Below, piece by piece: positions 41,149 through 49,931 of a DNA stretch of 64,000 nucleotides (the first letter of the stretch is position 1; each line of letters opens with the position of its first letter). This DNA comes from Longispora sp047121295. GTDB taxonomy: Bacteria > Actinomycetota > Actinomycetes > Mycobacteriales > Micromonosporaceae. Position numbers and translations under genes: made by a program. Location of the stretch: NCBI RefSeq assembly GCF_047121295.1, contig NZ_CP139447.1, forward strand, positions 4,216,001 through 4,280,000, read 5' to 3'. The notes under the pieces are model-generated. The model saw only the letters and a list, made by a program, of their open reading frames with translations. It was not told the origin of the DNA and searched no databases.

Positions 41149-42519
41149 ATGACCCCGCCTGTGGCGTTGAGCACCCCGGACGCCGTTCCTCCGCAGGACG
41201 TCGCGGCTGAGCAGATCACCCTCGGACTCATGCTGTTGAGTAAGGACGCAATCACCGAGGCCGTGTCCGTCGTCGGGCATGACGACTTCTACAAGCCGGT
41301 CCACGTCACGATTTACCTGGCGATCCTGCACCTTTGGTCGGCAGGCGAGCCCGCAGACCCGATCACGGTGACCGCAGCGCTGATGGACGCCGGCGAGGCA
41401 GATCGCTGCGGCGGGGCGCCCTACCTCCACACGTTGATCAGCTCGTGCCCGGCGGGCGCATCGGTTACCCCCTACGCCCAGGTGGTCGCCGAACGTTCCG
41501 TGCTCCGCAGGCTCGGCGAGGCCGGGCACCGCGTCGTTCAGCTCGCTGCGCCCGGGAGCACGATGGGTGCCTACGACGCCGTCGACCTTGCCCAGCGGGT
41601 GATTCTTGAACTTCCCGGGGGCAAATCCGGCGGCAGCGCTACCGCTTTGGTCGATCTCCTTCAACCGGCGCTCGATGCGATCGAGTCGGCGGCGTCATCG
41701 GGCAGGGGCGCCATCTCCACAGGATTCATCGACCTCGACCGGTTGACTGGGGGGCTGGCTCCCGGTCAGCTCATCGTGATCGGCGGCCGGGCCAGCATCG
41801 GGAAGTCGACATTGGCGATGGACTTCCTGCGCAGTGCTGTCTTCCGGCAGGGCGTCGCTTCGTTGCTGGTCAGCCGTGAGCAGTCCCGCCTGGAGATCGT
41901 CGAGCGCATTCTGTCCGCGGAAGCCGGGATACCGCTGCACGTCCTCAAACCCGGCTATCTGGCTGATGACGACTGGAACAGACTCGCCACGACGATGGGC
42001 GACATGATCGACGCGCCGTTGTTCATCGACACCGACAGCCGCACCATCGACCAGATCCGTGCGCGCGCCCGACGCCTCAAGAAGCGCGCTGGCGTCGGCC
42101 TGCTCGTCGTCGACTTCATCCAGTTCTTCGCCCGGGGCCGTTACGACCGCTACCGGGAGATGGCCGACGTCAGCCGTGAACTCAAAGACCTCGGTCAGGA
42201 ACTCGACATGGCAGTCGTCGCGGTGTCGCAACTCAACCGCGGCCCGGAAGCACGCATCGACAAACGCCCCGAACTGCAAGACCTCCGCGATTCTGGGACT
42301 ATCGAAGACGATGCCGACCTTGTCATACTCATCCACCGCGACGACTACTACGACCGCCAGTCCCCCCGGGCAGGAGAAGCGGACCTCGTAGTCGCCAAAC
42401 AACGCAACGGGCCTACTGACACCATCACCGTCGTGGCACAACTTCACCTCTGTCGCTTCACCGATATGGCGGCCGGACCCCCCTTCGAAGACCAAGCCGA
42501 ATCAGAACACGCCGGCTAG
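41149..42519 (+). CDS. Replicative DNA helicase DnaB-like protein, accessory copy
   Basis: A 456-residue DnaB homologue. The N-terminal DnaB domain is at ~15-115. The RecA-like core has Walker A GGRASIGKST, LLVSREQS with the catalytic Glu, GVGLLVVDFIQFFARG (Walker B), AVVAVSQLNRG and LQDLRDSGTIEDDADL. All motor motifs are intact, so it should be an active hexameric helicase. Lower third-position GC than neighbours and flanking gene remnants suggest horizontal origin, for example a phage or integrated plasmid. It is probably not the chromosomal replicative helicase. Confidence 0.87.
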   Translation: MTPPVALSTPDAVPPQDVAAEQITLGLMLLSKDAITEAVSVVGHDDFYKPVHVTIYLAILHLWSAGEPADPITVTAALMDAGEADRCGGAPYLHTLISSCPAGASVTPYAQVVAERSVLRRLGEAGHRVVQLAAPGSTMGAYDAVDLAQRVILELPGGKSGGSATALVDLLQPALDAIESAASSGRGAISTGFIDLDRLTGGLAPGQLIVIGGRASIGKSTLAMDFLRSAVFRQGVASLLVSREQSRLEIVERILSAEAGIPLHVLKPGYLADDDWNRLATTMGDMIDAPLFIDTDSRTIDQIRARARRLKKRAGVGLLVVDFIQFFARGRYDRYREMADVSRELKDLGQELDMAVVAVSQLNRGPEARIDKRPELQDLRDSGTIEDDADLVILIHRDDYYDRQSPRAGEADLVVAKQRNGPTDTITVVAQLHLCRFTDMAAGPPFEDQAESEHAG

Positions 42520-42553
42520 ACCCCTCGCCGTCGCGGCGATCTAGGCTCGCCGG

Positions 42554-42673
42554 ATGACTGCCGCTGGTGTCCGTGTTCTTGACGATGGTGTGGCGTATCG
42601 GTTCGGTGGCACAATGCAACGAGCGCCAGTGCGCACGTCGAGGACGGGTAGGCTACAGCGGTTCGCGTGGTGA
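42554..42673 (+). other. Orphan 39-codon ORF, possible gene start remnant
   Basis: An ATG frame with protein-like start (GVRVLDDGVAYRFGG) that turns Arg-rich and stops just before the next gene. It may be a truncated N-terminus after a deletion. I do not recognise a family. Confidence 0.25.
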
Positions 42674-42687
42674 CCCGAAGGAGATTC

Positions 42688-43293
42688 GTGAGGACTGAGC
42701 AGGGCTCGGTGCCCTCGAGCGGATTCACCGTCCCGGATGCGCCCGGCTCGGAACAGCGCAGACGCCCCTCGGTGATTACGGCTGCGGCGGTGGTGCTGTT
42801 CGCCGGCGCGGGATTGAATGAGGCTCAACAGATCGGTCGGATGATCGCACTACCAGCGTCCATCGCAATCAGCCTGGGCGTGGATCTGGTGATCGCGGTA
42901 GTCGTGGGCGTCCTCGGAATCCGGCTCTTGCAGGGTGGCAAGAAGGCCCGGACCGTACTTGTGTTAGCCGCAGCGGCATTCATGGTGTTGAGCGTTTTCA
43001 TCACAGTCGTCCAGATTTCGAACGGCACCGTGTCGATAGACCGTTTTGGTATCTGGTCCTGGATCGATGCAGGGATGGGCCTCCTCCGGATCGTCCTCGC
43101 CGCGGTGTTGATCGCGCTGTTGACCAGACCCGCGAGCACGCTGTATTGCGACCGGCGGAGTTCGAGCCGACGTGACGTCGATGGCCAAGACATGTGGGCC
43201 GATAACGTCGATCATCGACTCGACCGGTTCGGGAAGCGCTCTCCGATGACTGATCCGGGGCAGTCAAATTCAAGGTGCGACGGACAGGGTTAG
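42688..43293 (+). CDS. Hypothetical membrane protein
   Basis: About 201 residues. A polar N-terminus of ~30 residues precedes three to four membrane segments: SVITAAAVVLFAGAGL, ASIAISLGVDLVIAVVVGVL, TVLVLAAAAFMVLSVFITVV and LLRIVLAAVLIALL. The C-terminal ~55 residues are polar and low in complexity. GTG 42688 has the ribosome site GAAGGAG at 4 bp; the longer start at 42667 does not. Many actinomycetes have such small four-helix proteins; function is unknown. Confidence 0.6.
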   Translation: MRTEQGSVPSSGFTVPDAPGSEQRRRPSVITAAAVVLFAGAGLNEAQQIGRMIALPASIAISLGVDLVIAVVVGVLGIRLLQGGKKARTVLVLAAAAFMVLSVFITVVQISNGTVSIDRFGIWSWIDAGMGLLRIVLAAVLIALLTRPASTLYCDRRSSSRRDVDGQDMWADNVDHRLDRFGKRSPMTDPGQSNSRCDGQG

Positions 43294-43302
43294 CCTGTCG
43301 GG

Positions 43303-43529
43303 ATGACTTTGCGGACCCGAGTAGTGCTGGCCCTGGTCGGGGCGACCGCGATCGTGGCGGTTGGGGTTCCGGTGGCGGGGTGCGTGCTGAGGCTTCGGCC
43401 GACTCTGCGTGTTCGGCCAAGCAGAAGACCGTTGAAGCCGAGGTGCGCACGGACGGGAAGTGGGCCAGGGCCGACGGACTAGCGGTATCAGGTCCTCGTT
43501 CACCTGCGACAGGTGGACGCCCAGGTTGA
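43303..43529 (+). pseudogene. Probable frameshifted lipoprotein gene
   Basis: ATG 43303 begins a clear lipoprotein signal (LRTRVVLALVGATAIVAV then the lipobox VPVAGC). The frame then becomes an Arg/Pro string and stops near 43482. From about 43380 another frame reads RAEASADSACSAKQKTVEAE and onward, far more protein-like, to a stop at 43529. The simplest reading is one small secreted lipoprotein broken by an indel near 43380, or a sequencing error. Confidence 0.4.
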
Positions 43530-43582
43530 GTGCGATGTGGACGTCCACGCTCAACCCGCTACAAAGACCCTGACCTCAGTAG

Positions 43583-44302
43583 CTAATCGGTGGTGAACCG
43601 CGCATCTCCCCAAGCGGCTTGGCCGCTGTTGCCGACTCCACCGCTCTTTTGGGCAGTGGTGACGAGTTTGATCTGGCTCTTGCCGTCGATGGGTATTGCG
43701 AGCTCTTTTACCCCCTGCATCGTCATCAGGTAGCCGGAATCTATCGCCGCGTTATTGAGGTACACACGGAAGAGCACTTCCGCTCCAGGCTTTGATGCAA
43801 CATCTATGCCAATCGTCGCCCGGAAGAATCTCATACCATCTTCGATCGTGTAGACGTAGGTGTAGGTATCGTTGAAAGAGTTAATTCCCGCCTTGATGCT
43901 GCTGTTGTAAGTGTGGGTAGCGCTGCCGTCATAGAGCTTCGCGACGTGATCGTTGGAGCTACCCACAACGGGCGTCAGGTCGGAGAGATACAGAATCGCC
44001 GGAGGGACGATCGGCGGCTGTGTCGATGTAGTTGCTCTCGCCGTCCGCGTGGTTGGGGCAGAGGGCACCCCGGCAGAAGTCGAGGGCGCCGCCGAGGGGC
44101 GCACAGTAGGGTTAGTCGACTCTAGGCTTGGCCCACTCATGGCGTTAGAGCTTCCGCCCCCGCCCGTGGCAGTAATGATTCCAACAGGTATGGCGACGAC
44201 CCCGGCTAGGGCTCCCACGATGGCCCAGAGCAAGTGACTTCGCCACCAACTGGATTTCGGCGGGCCGGGCACGGGCGTAAGCGGAGTGGGGCCGACTGTC
44301 AC
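43583..44302 (-). CDS. Membrane-anchored NPCBM/NEW2-like surface protein
   Basis: About 239 residues. One membrane helix (LLWAIVGALAGVVAIPVGII, residues ~23-43) is followed by a Ser/Thr/Pro-rich linker of ~60 residues. A C-terminal beta-rich domain reads YLSDLTPVVGSSNDHVAKLYDG, then TYTYVYTIEDGMRFFRATIG, VLFRVYLNNAAI and QIKLVTTAQKSG. This resembles NPCBM/NEW2 carbohydrate-binding domains fixed to the outer cell surface. I favour GTG 44302, with GGAGG 6 bp upstream; ATG 44329 is the alternative. Codon use is less GC-biased than in the flanks. Confidence 0.72.
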   Translation of the reverse strand: MTVGPTPLTPVPGPPKSSWWRSHLLWAIVGALAGVVAIPVGIITATGGGGSSNAMSGPSLESTNPTVRPSAAPSTSAGVPSAPTTRTARATTSTQPPIVPPAILYLSDLTPVVGSSNDHVAKLYDGSATHTYNSSIKAGINSFNDTYTYVYTIEDGMRFFRATIGIDVASKPGAEVLFRVYLNNAAIDSGYLMTMQGVKELAIPIDGKSQIKLVTTAQKSGGVGNSGQAAWGDARFTTD

Positions 44303-44701
44303 CGATATCCTCCAGCGTGCGCGACTCATTGATCTTCATCGTGAAATCTAAAATTTGTGTTAACGACAAGCGGCTGAGTCTGGCATCCGCTTAGCATTCC
44401 CGGGCGAGGTTTCCGTCGACTCACCCTGCCCATCGCACAGCAGATTTTCCGCTGCGCCGATCGGCTACCACCTCCGAGAGTCCAAGATCAGACACGAGAC
44501 ACCTCTGTTGCCACGAGCCGAGTACCTGTGACGGCCGCGATCCGGGCGCGGTACGCGACCTGCTGCCCGCCGCCCGCACCCGAGACCGGCACCGCCCTGC
44601 CGACAACGACTTGGCCGCCGCCACCCAAGCCTTCCGACACCTGGCCCAACTGTGCCTGACGGGCCGAGCGTGGCGTTCGAGTTGCTCAGCACGCCGGATG
44701 G
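44303..44701. other. 399-bp gap with promoter and a coding-like remnant
   Basis: The first part is AT-richer and should hold the promoter of the NPCBM-like gene. Around 44535-44690 a plus-strand frame reads GRDPGAVRDLLPAARTRD and then AAATQAFRHLAQLCLTG, protein-like but with no plausible start. It is probably a decayed fragment of a helical protein. No complete gene is seen. Confidence 0.35.
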
Positions 44702-45352
44702 TCAGACGAAGTCCCGCCAGAACGCCACAGTCGCATTCGGGTTCCAGCGCTGATCTGTCCTGTCCATACCGGGGCCGCCGAATTCCTGGTGGATGTAGTC
44801 GACCAGGTCGGTGCCATAGTAGATGATGTCGGTCTGCACGATCGAGAGAACTGGGTGTCCGGCGGTTCCGCGTCCAGCGGGCAGGAACCGATGCCCGTAG
44901 ACGGGCACCAATCGTGGCACCTGCGCCATCTTCATCCGCGCGGTCTCCAACATCTCGTCGCGGCCGGCCGGGCGATCACCCCAGGTGTCGTGCCACATCG
45001 CGTTGTGTTCTACGTCGAAGAGCACGCCTTCCACCGGTCGCTCAAGCCGCTCACGAATCGCACGGGAGTCATCGTCGCGCCAGTCCGGCCAGGGCCGCTC
45101 CCACGCATACGACACGCCCTCTTCCGGCTCGAACGGGACGTTCAGCGGCAGCCCTGCCGCAAGGAACGCCCGATGATCATCGGCGAACTCGAACCCGTAC
45201 GTACTCTCAATGCGATCGAACTCCACATCCGTCAAGCCCGGCGCGATCGGACAACACCCGGCCTGCGCCAACCGACGCGCAGCCTCCACGCCCAGCCGGG
45301 CACCATCACCGACGATCATGCTGGCACGGTAGTCCATCAGGACTGCCGGCAT
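44702..45352 (-). CDS. SMI1/KNR4 (SUKH)-family protein
   Basis: A 216-residue SUKH-superfamily protein. It shows GLTDVEFDRIESTYGFEFAD, DHRAFLAAGLPLN, SYAWERPWPDWRDDD, VPVYGHRFLPA and the final SIVQTDIIYYGTDLVDYIHQ, a typical block order. SUKH proteins often act as immunity proteins against nuclease toxins or as signalling adaptors. No toxin gene is adjacent here, so it may be an orphan immunity gene left by recombination. The ATG start could be 45352 or 45337. Confidence 0.82.
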   Translation of the reverse strand: MPAVLMDYRASMIVGDGARLGVEAARRLAQAGCCPIAPGLTDVEFDRIESTYGFEFADDHRAFLAAGLPLNVPFEPEEGVSYAWERPWPDWRDDDSRAIRERLERPVEGVLFDVEHNAMWHDTWGDRPAGRDEMLETARMKMAQVPRLVPVYGHRFLPAGRGTAGHPVLSIVQTDIIYYGTDLVDYIHQEFGGPGMDRTDQRWNPNATVAFWRDFV

Positions 45353-45371
45353 GAACCGCCATCGTGCAGCC

Positions 45372-45720
45372 GTGTCCAGCTCCGCAGAACGCCCTCTGCG
45401 CTTCCTTGATGTCGACCGACGGACCCCTCATTCCGTTCGGCGGGACACCGCAGCAATACGCGACTTACCGGATGGTGCCTGAACCTCGCGAGACCAGCCC
45501 CACTCCACTGCTCGACAGGATCAACCCCGAACATGGGTACCGGCTGACCGTTCTGCCCTGCGACCTGGCTTGGGCCACCACCTGGATGGCCGACGCAAAC
45601 GAGATCGCCGCGCCACGAATCGGCCTGCCGTGGTGGCGCCGAATGTTCACGGGTTCGTCAGTTGTGACCGGGTGCCGGGGCTGGGCAGGAATTCGCGGAG
45701 TTCTTCGGCGACGGTGGTGA
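45372..45720 (+). pseudogene. Frameshifted and truncated HAD-domain gene (PF18143-like)
   Basis: From GTG 45372 the frame reads PLRFLDVD, the first half of the HAD motif DVDGPLIPFG. A 4-bp duplication (CGAC, 45417-45420) then shifts the frame, and GPLIPFGGTPQQY continues in the next frame through LPCDLAWATTWMADANE to about 45633. After that the similarity stops and the usual C-terminal half is missing. An intact family member has about 170 residues. The gene is therefore broken twice. A related damaged copy lies at 53443-53721. Confidence 0.75.
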
Positions 45721-46047
45721 CGGCTGCTCTGGCCGTCCGACCTTGACCCCAGGCCCCCGCAGCCCACGAACCCGGCCTGTTCGCGCAGCGCGCCGGCCCA
45801 CCCAATCTGCACTGCGCGCCGTCGGAACGTAGCGAGCCCGACTGCAGCAGAGCCGAACTCACCGTCCGCCGATGGCGTGGGTTGCCTGGCCGGCGGTTCG
45901 GTAGGGGCTCTGACGGGAGTGTGCCACGGACATTTCTTCCTCGCGGGCCTGTTGTACTCCGCGGTCGGTCCAACCAACAACTACAGGCCGGGTCCACTCC
46001 CCCGTGGCCGCGCCTCGTCACGGACGCCCCGCGCGGCCCCGGCCGGG
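45721..46047. other. 327-bp gap, no gene recognised
   Basis: The stretch between the HAD remnant and the VanJ-like gene shows no convincing start, ribosome site or protein-like frame on either strand. It may contain decayed coding DNA from the deleted half of the HAD gene. Confidence 0.4.
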
Positions 46048-46989
46048 TCAGATCCTGATCTGGGCCGCCACCGGCACATGGTCACTGGTCGTCGCCGGCA
46101 CCGTCCACAGCGCCGTCACCGTCATCGACCGGACGAACACCTGGTCGATCCGTGCCACGGGCAGCGCCGCCGGCCAACTGAACGCGAACCCGAAGTCCGG
46201 CACCGTCATCCGCGCGGTGACCGGGGCCAGCCCCCGGTCGTCCACGGTGCTGTTGAGGTCCCCCAGCAGGATCACCCGGGGCAACGGTTCGGCGCCGATC
46301 GCCGCCCCGAGCAGGGTCGCGCTCTCGTCCCGGCGCGCGCTGCGCAGCCCGGTCGGACCGAGTCTGACGGAGGGCAGGTGGGCGACGTACACGGCGATGT
46401 CGCCCTGCGGGGTCTCGGCTGTGGCCCGCAGTCCCCGGTTCCAGTCAGGCCCGAGGTCGTGCGGCCGGATGTCCACGGGGCGCGCGTCGGTGAGCGGGTA
46501 CCGCGACCACAGGCCCACGGTGCCGACCACCACGTGGTGCGGGTAGCGCGGGGCCAGGGTCGCCGCGTAGGACTCCACGGCCGGGGGCGTCACCTCTTCC
46601 AGTGCGATGAGGTCGGCGTGGGTGGCGAGGAGTGCCCGGGCGGTACCCGTCGGATCCGGGTTCTCGTCGTTGACGTTGTGTTGCACGACGGTGAGGTCGT
46701 GCTCCGGCCGGTCGTCGGGGAGCAGGTAGCCGCCGAACAGGGCGAGCCAGGCGGTGGCCGGGAGCACTAGGGCGAGGAGCGCGGGCACCGCGCGGCGGAC
46801 CAGGGCGAGGGCCAGGAGGACCGGGACGGCGAGGCCCAGCCAGGGCAGATAGGTCTCCAGCAGGCTGCCGACGTGGCCGGGGGTGTTGGGCACGACGCCG
46901 TGGAACACGAGCAGGAGCGCGACGAGCGCGGCCAGTGATGGGACAACTATCCGTTGCGGCTTCACGCCCGCCCCCCACGTCGTCGGCAC
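46048..46989 (-). CDS. Endonuclease/exonuclease/phosphatase-family membrane protein (VanJ-like)
   Basis: A 313-residue protein. Three N-terminal membrane helices (~16-90) are followed by an EEP domain: LTVVQHNVNDENPDP (Asn), ADLIALEEVTP (metal Glu), PRVILLGDLNSTVDD (GDxN), and TTSDHVPVAAQI (catalytic DH). The layout matches VanJ and relatives, which dephosphorylate membrane-linked undecaprenyl phosphates outside the cell and give modest teicoplanin resistance in Streptomyces. The start may be GTG 46989 or GTG 46965. It is monocistronic. Confidence 0.83.
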   Translation of the reverse strand: MPTTWGAGVKPQRIVVPSLAALVALLLVFHGVVPNTPGHVGSLLETYLPWLGLAVPVLLALALVRRAVPALLALVLPATAWLALFGGYLLPDDRPEHDLTVVQHNVNDENPDPTGTARALLATHADLIALEEVTPPAVESYAATLAPRYPHHVVVGTVGLWSRYPLTDARPVDIRPHDLGPDWNRGLRATAETPQGDIAVYVAHLPSVRLGPTGLRSARRDESATLLGAAIGAEPLPRVILLGDLNSTVDDRGLAPVTARMTVPDFGFAFSWPAALPVARIDQVFVRSMTVTALWTVPATTSDHVPVAAQIRI

Positions 46990-47259
46990 AGAGCCGCAAC
47001 CCTACTCGATCTTGACCGACCTCGGCCGCGCCGACCACGGCGTGCGCCGCGACGTCCCGGCGGCCCGGCCGGCACGGTGGTGCCGCCCGCGGGCCCGCCG
47101 GCTGGACACCTGTCCGGGCGGATAGGGCCTGCGGCATCTGGCCGATCGTGGGCGTCGCGCGTGATTTAAGCGACTTTTATACAAGCCTTACGTTCCCCTT
47201 GAGTCATGGATCTCGATACTCCGGGCTACCGCTGTACCCCTCAAAGACGTGGAGTATCC

Positions 47260-48819
47260 ATGTACAGACGACTTGCCACGGGAATCGGGGCGATGCTCCT
47301 CGGGGCGGCCCTGGTCAGCGTCGGTGCCGCTCCGGCGCACGCGGCCACGATCCAGGCCTCCGGGCTCAACGCCACGATCGCGTTGAACAACTGTTCGGCC
47401 TCGCTCGTGCGCTACCCGTCCTCGGTCGACTCCGACCGGGCACTGATGCTGACCAACGGGCACTGCTACGAGGGTGGCATGCCCGGCGCGGGCGTCGTCC
47501 TGCAGAACAAGCCCAGCACCCGTTCCGGCACCCTGCTCAACGACGCCGGCACGGCGCTCGGCACCCTCAAGGCCGACACGCTGCTGTACTCCACGATGAC
47601 CGGGACCGACGTCTCGCTGTACCGGCTGACCACGACCTACGCCTCGATCAAGTCGAGCTACGGCGTGACGGCCATGACGATCACCGCGAGCCACCCGGCC
47701 GACGGCATCGCGACCACGATCCCGTCGTCGTACTGGAAGCAGACCTGGAGCTGCTCCATCAACGGCTTCGTCCCCACCCTGCGTGAGGACGCGTGGACGA
47801 TGCACGACTCGATCCGCTACAACACGGGCTGCAACACCACGCACGGCACCTCCGGCTCGCCCATCCTGGACAGCGCCCGCAACGTCGTCGGCATCAACAA
47901 CACCGGCAACGACAACGGCGAGATGTGCACCATGGACAACCCGTGCGAGGTGGACGCCGACGGCACCACCCACGCGTACAAGGGCCAGAGCTACGGCCAG
48001 CAGGTGTACTGGTTCACCACCTGCCTGAACTCCTCGCGGCAGATCGACCTGACGGTGTCCGGCTGCCTGCTGACCGGCGCGACCCCGCCCACCGGCAACA
48101 CGGTGACCGTGACCAACCCGGGCAACCAGTCGGCCACCACCGGCACGGCCGCCAGCCTGCAGATCAACGCCACGGACTCGGCCTCCGGCCAGACCCTGAC
48201 GTACTCCGCGACCGGCCTGCCCGCCGGCCTGTCGATCAACGCGAGCACGGGCCTGATCTCGGGTACGCCGACCACGGTCCAGACCGCCAACGTCACCGTC
48301 ACCGCGAAGGACACCACCAACGCGTCCGGCTCGACCAGCTTCACCTGGACCGTCAGCTCCCCCGGCGGCACCTGCTCCGGCCAGAAGCTGCTCAACCCGG
48401 GCTTCGAGTCCGGCGCGGCGTCGTGGACGGCGTCCTCGGGCGTCATCGACAACGGCACCTCGCAGCCAGCGCGCACCGGCTCGTACAAGGCGTGGCTGAA
48501 CGGCTACGGCAGCTCGCACACCGACACGCTGTCGCAGTCGGTCACCATCGCGGCCGGGTGCCACGCCACCCTGTCGTTCTACCTGCACATCGACACCGCC
48601 GAGACGGGCACCACCGCCTACGACAAGCTCACCGTGCAGGCCGGCACCACCACGCTGGCGACGTACAGCAACGTCAACGCCGCCGCCGGGTACGTCCTGC
48701 GGACCGTTGACCTGTCGTCGTTCGCTGGCCAGACCGTGACCGTCAAGTTCACCGGCGTGGAGGACTCGTCCCTCAAGACGTCCTTCGTCATCGACGACAC
48801 GGCCGTCACCATCAGCTAG
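47260..48819 (+). CDS. Secreted trypsin-like serine protease with Ig-like and C-terminal carbohydrate-binding-like domains
   Basis: 519 residues. The Sec signal (YRRLATGIGAMLLGAALVSV, cleavage near AHA-AT) leads to a chymotrypsin-fold protease with His in LTNGHCYEGG, Asp in GTDVSLYRL and Ser in GTSGSPILD. A putative Ig domain (He_PIG-like: GNQSATTGTAASLQI, YSATGLPAGLSINASTGLIS) and a C-terminal beta-sandwich (KLLNPGFESGAASW ... SFVIDDTAVTI) follow. It would act outside the cell on protein substrates. GGAG precedes ATG 47260 by 5 bp. Confidence 0.9.
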   Translation: MYRRLATGIGAMLLGAALVSVGAAPAHAATIQASGLNATIALNNCSASLVRYPSSVDSDRALMLTNGHCYEGGMPGAGVVLQNKPSTRSGTLLNDAGTALGTLKADTLLYSTMTGTDVSLYRLTTTYASIKSSYGVTAMTITASHPADGIATTIPSSYWKQTWSCSINGFVPTLREDAWTMHDSIRYNTGCNTTHGTSGSPILDSARNVVGINNTGNDNGEMCTMDNPCEVDADGTTHAYKGQSYGQQVYWFTTCLNSSRQIDLTVSGCLLTGATPPTGNTVTVTNPGNQSATTGTAASLQINATDSASGQTLTYSATGLPAGLSINASTGLISGTPTTVQTANVTVTAKDTTNASGSTSFTWTVSSPGGTCSGQKLLNPGFESGAASWTASSGVIDNGTSQPARTGSYKAWLNGYGSSHTDTLSQSVTIAAGCHATLSFYLHIDTAETGTTAYDKLTVQAGTTTLATYSNVNAAAGYVLRTVDLSSFAGQTVTVKFTGVEDSSLKTSFVIDDTAVTIS

Positions 48820-48837
48820 TCGCACCACCCCTCAGCC

Positions 48838-48866
48838 GGGCGGGCACCCCACGCGGGTGCCCGCCC
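48838..48866 (+). terminator. Hairpin terminator after the protease gene
   Basis: A perfect 12-bp stem GGGCGGGCACCC / GGGTGCCCGCCC with a 5-nt loop, 18 bp after the stop. It has no T-tract, as usual in high-GC actinomycetes. Confidence 0.7.
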
Positions 48867-48940
48867 GTCGCGCGCTCCATGACCGGCAGAGGCCGCGGGG
48901 TACCCCCGAAAGGGTTTCCGCGAGAGCGGCCGGGCGGACG

Positions 48941-49795
48941 CTACTCCCGGCCCGCGCGGTGGTCGGCCCCCTGGTCGGCGGGGTCGACCGGGTGGTCGCC
49001 CTCCCGGGCGGCGCGGCGGTCGGCGAACACCTCCCGGGCCGCCCCGATGGCGTTGAGCGCCGCCGGGAAGCCCGCGTAGCCGGCCATCTGGGTGATCACC
49101 TCGACGACCTCGGTCTCGGTGCCGCCGACGTTGAGCAGGCCGTGGATGTGCACCTTGAGCTGCGGTCGCACCGTGCCCAGCGCCGTGCACATCGCCACGG
49201 TGGCGATCTCCCGGGACTTCAGGTCCAGGCCCGGCCGGGAGTAGATGTCGCCGAAGGAGAACTCGATGATGTATCGGCCCAGGTCCGGGGCGATGTCCCG
49301 CAGTGCGGCGATCACCTGTTCGCCCGCGTGGCCGTCGACGGCCGCGAGGGTGGCCTCGCCGCGCGCGTACCGGTCGCCCTCGGCGGGTGGGGCGGGCGGG
49401 ACCGCCGGGGCGTCGGGCCGGGCCTCGAACGCCTCCCGCGCGACGGCCAGCGCGTTGAGGCTGGCGGGGAAGCCGGCGTACACGCAGACGTGGATCAGGG
49501 TCTCGACGATCTGCTCGCGGGTCCAGCCGACGTTGAGCGCGCCGTCGATGTGGAACCGCAGCTGCGGTGCGGCGTTGCCGAGCGCGGCCAGGGCGGCGAC
49601 GGTCGCCAGTTGGCGCAGGGGCAGCGCGAGCCCCGGGCGGGACAGGATGTCGCCGTAGCCGAACTCGACGGTGTAGCGGGCGAGGTCCGGGGCGATGTCG
49701 GCGAGGCTGTCGAGGACGGCGGGGTGCTGGGTGCCGCTGACCTGCCGGAGGAGGGCCAGGCCGCGCTCGAAACGCTCGTTCTCACTGTTGATCAT
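48941..49795 (-). CDS. Tandem carboxymuconolactone-decarboxylase-family protein
   Basis: A 284-residue protein with two CMD/AhpD-like repeats (~40-130 and ~170-260). Both contain SRPGLxLxxRxxATVA, then HIxGxLNVG and a paired YAGFPAxLNAxxxARE helix. The CxxC of AhpD is absent or incomplete (VCVYAG in repeat one, QMAGYAG in repeat two), so a peroxidase role is doubtful; a lactone decarboxylase-like role is open. It is divergent from the membrane protein gene at 50015. Confidence 0.87.
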   Translation of the reverse strand: MINSENERFERGLALLRQVSGTQHPAVLDSLADIAPDLARYTVEFGYGDILSRPGLALPLRQLATVAALAALGNAAPQLRFHIDGALNVGWTREQIVETLIHVCVYAGFPASLNALAVAREAFEARPDAPAVPPAPPAEGDRYARGEATLAAVDGHAGEQVIAALRDIAPDLGRYIIEFSFGDIYSRPGLDLKSREIATVAMCTALGTVRPQLKVHIHGLLNVGGTETEVVEVITQMAGYAGFPAALNAIGAAREVFADRRAAREGDHPVDPADQGADHRAGRE

Positions 49796-49895
49796 TCACT
49801 GAACTGTACGACGCACCGCCGGCGGATCCCACCATTCCGGGCACCGCCTCGCGCGGTGCGCGGCGGCGGGCCGGAGTCTCCAGTGGACCGGGACA

Positions 49896-49925
49896 TTGAC
49901 AGCATACTCAGATCATCTTTATGTT
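49896..49925 (+). promoter_or_regulatory. Sigma-70-type promoter
   Basis: TTGACA at 49896-49901, 18 bp, then TATGTT at 49920-49925. The predicted start site is near 49932, exactly at a GTG that opens a short ORF, so the transcript may be leaderless. Confidence 0.55.
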
Positions 49926-49931
49926 GGTGGG

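Noticed and set aside
41149..42519. Complete prophage or plasmid
   Set aside because: Only the DnaB paralogue suggests mobility; no integrase, terminase, capsid, Rep or partition gene is present in the window.
45877..46770. Open frame of 297 codons on the plus strand
   Set aside because: It overlaps the VanJ-like gene on the other strand and is Arg/Gly/His-rich without recognisable domains.
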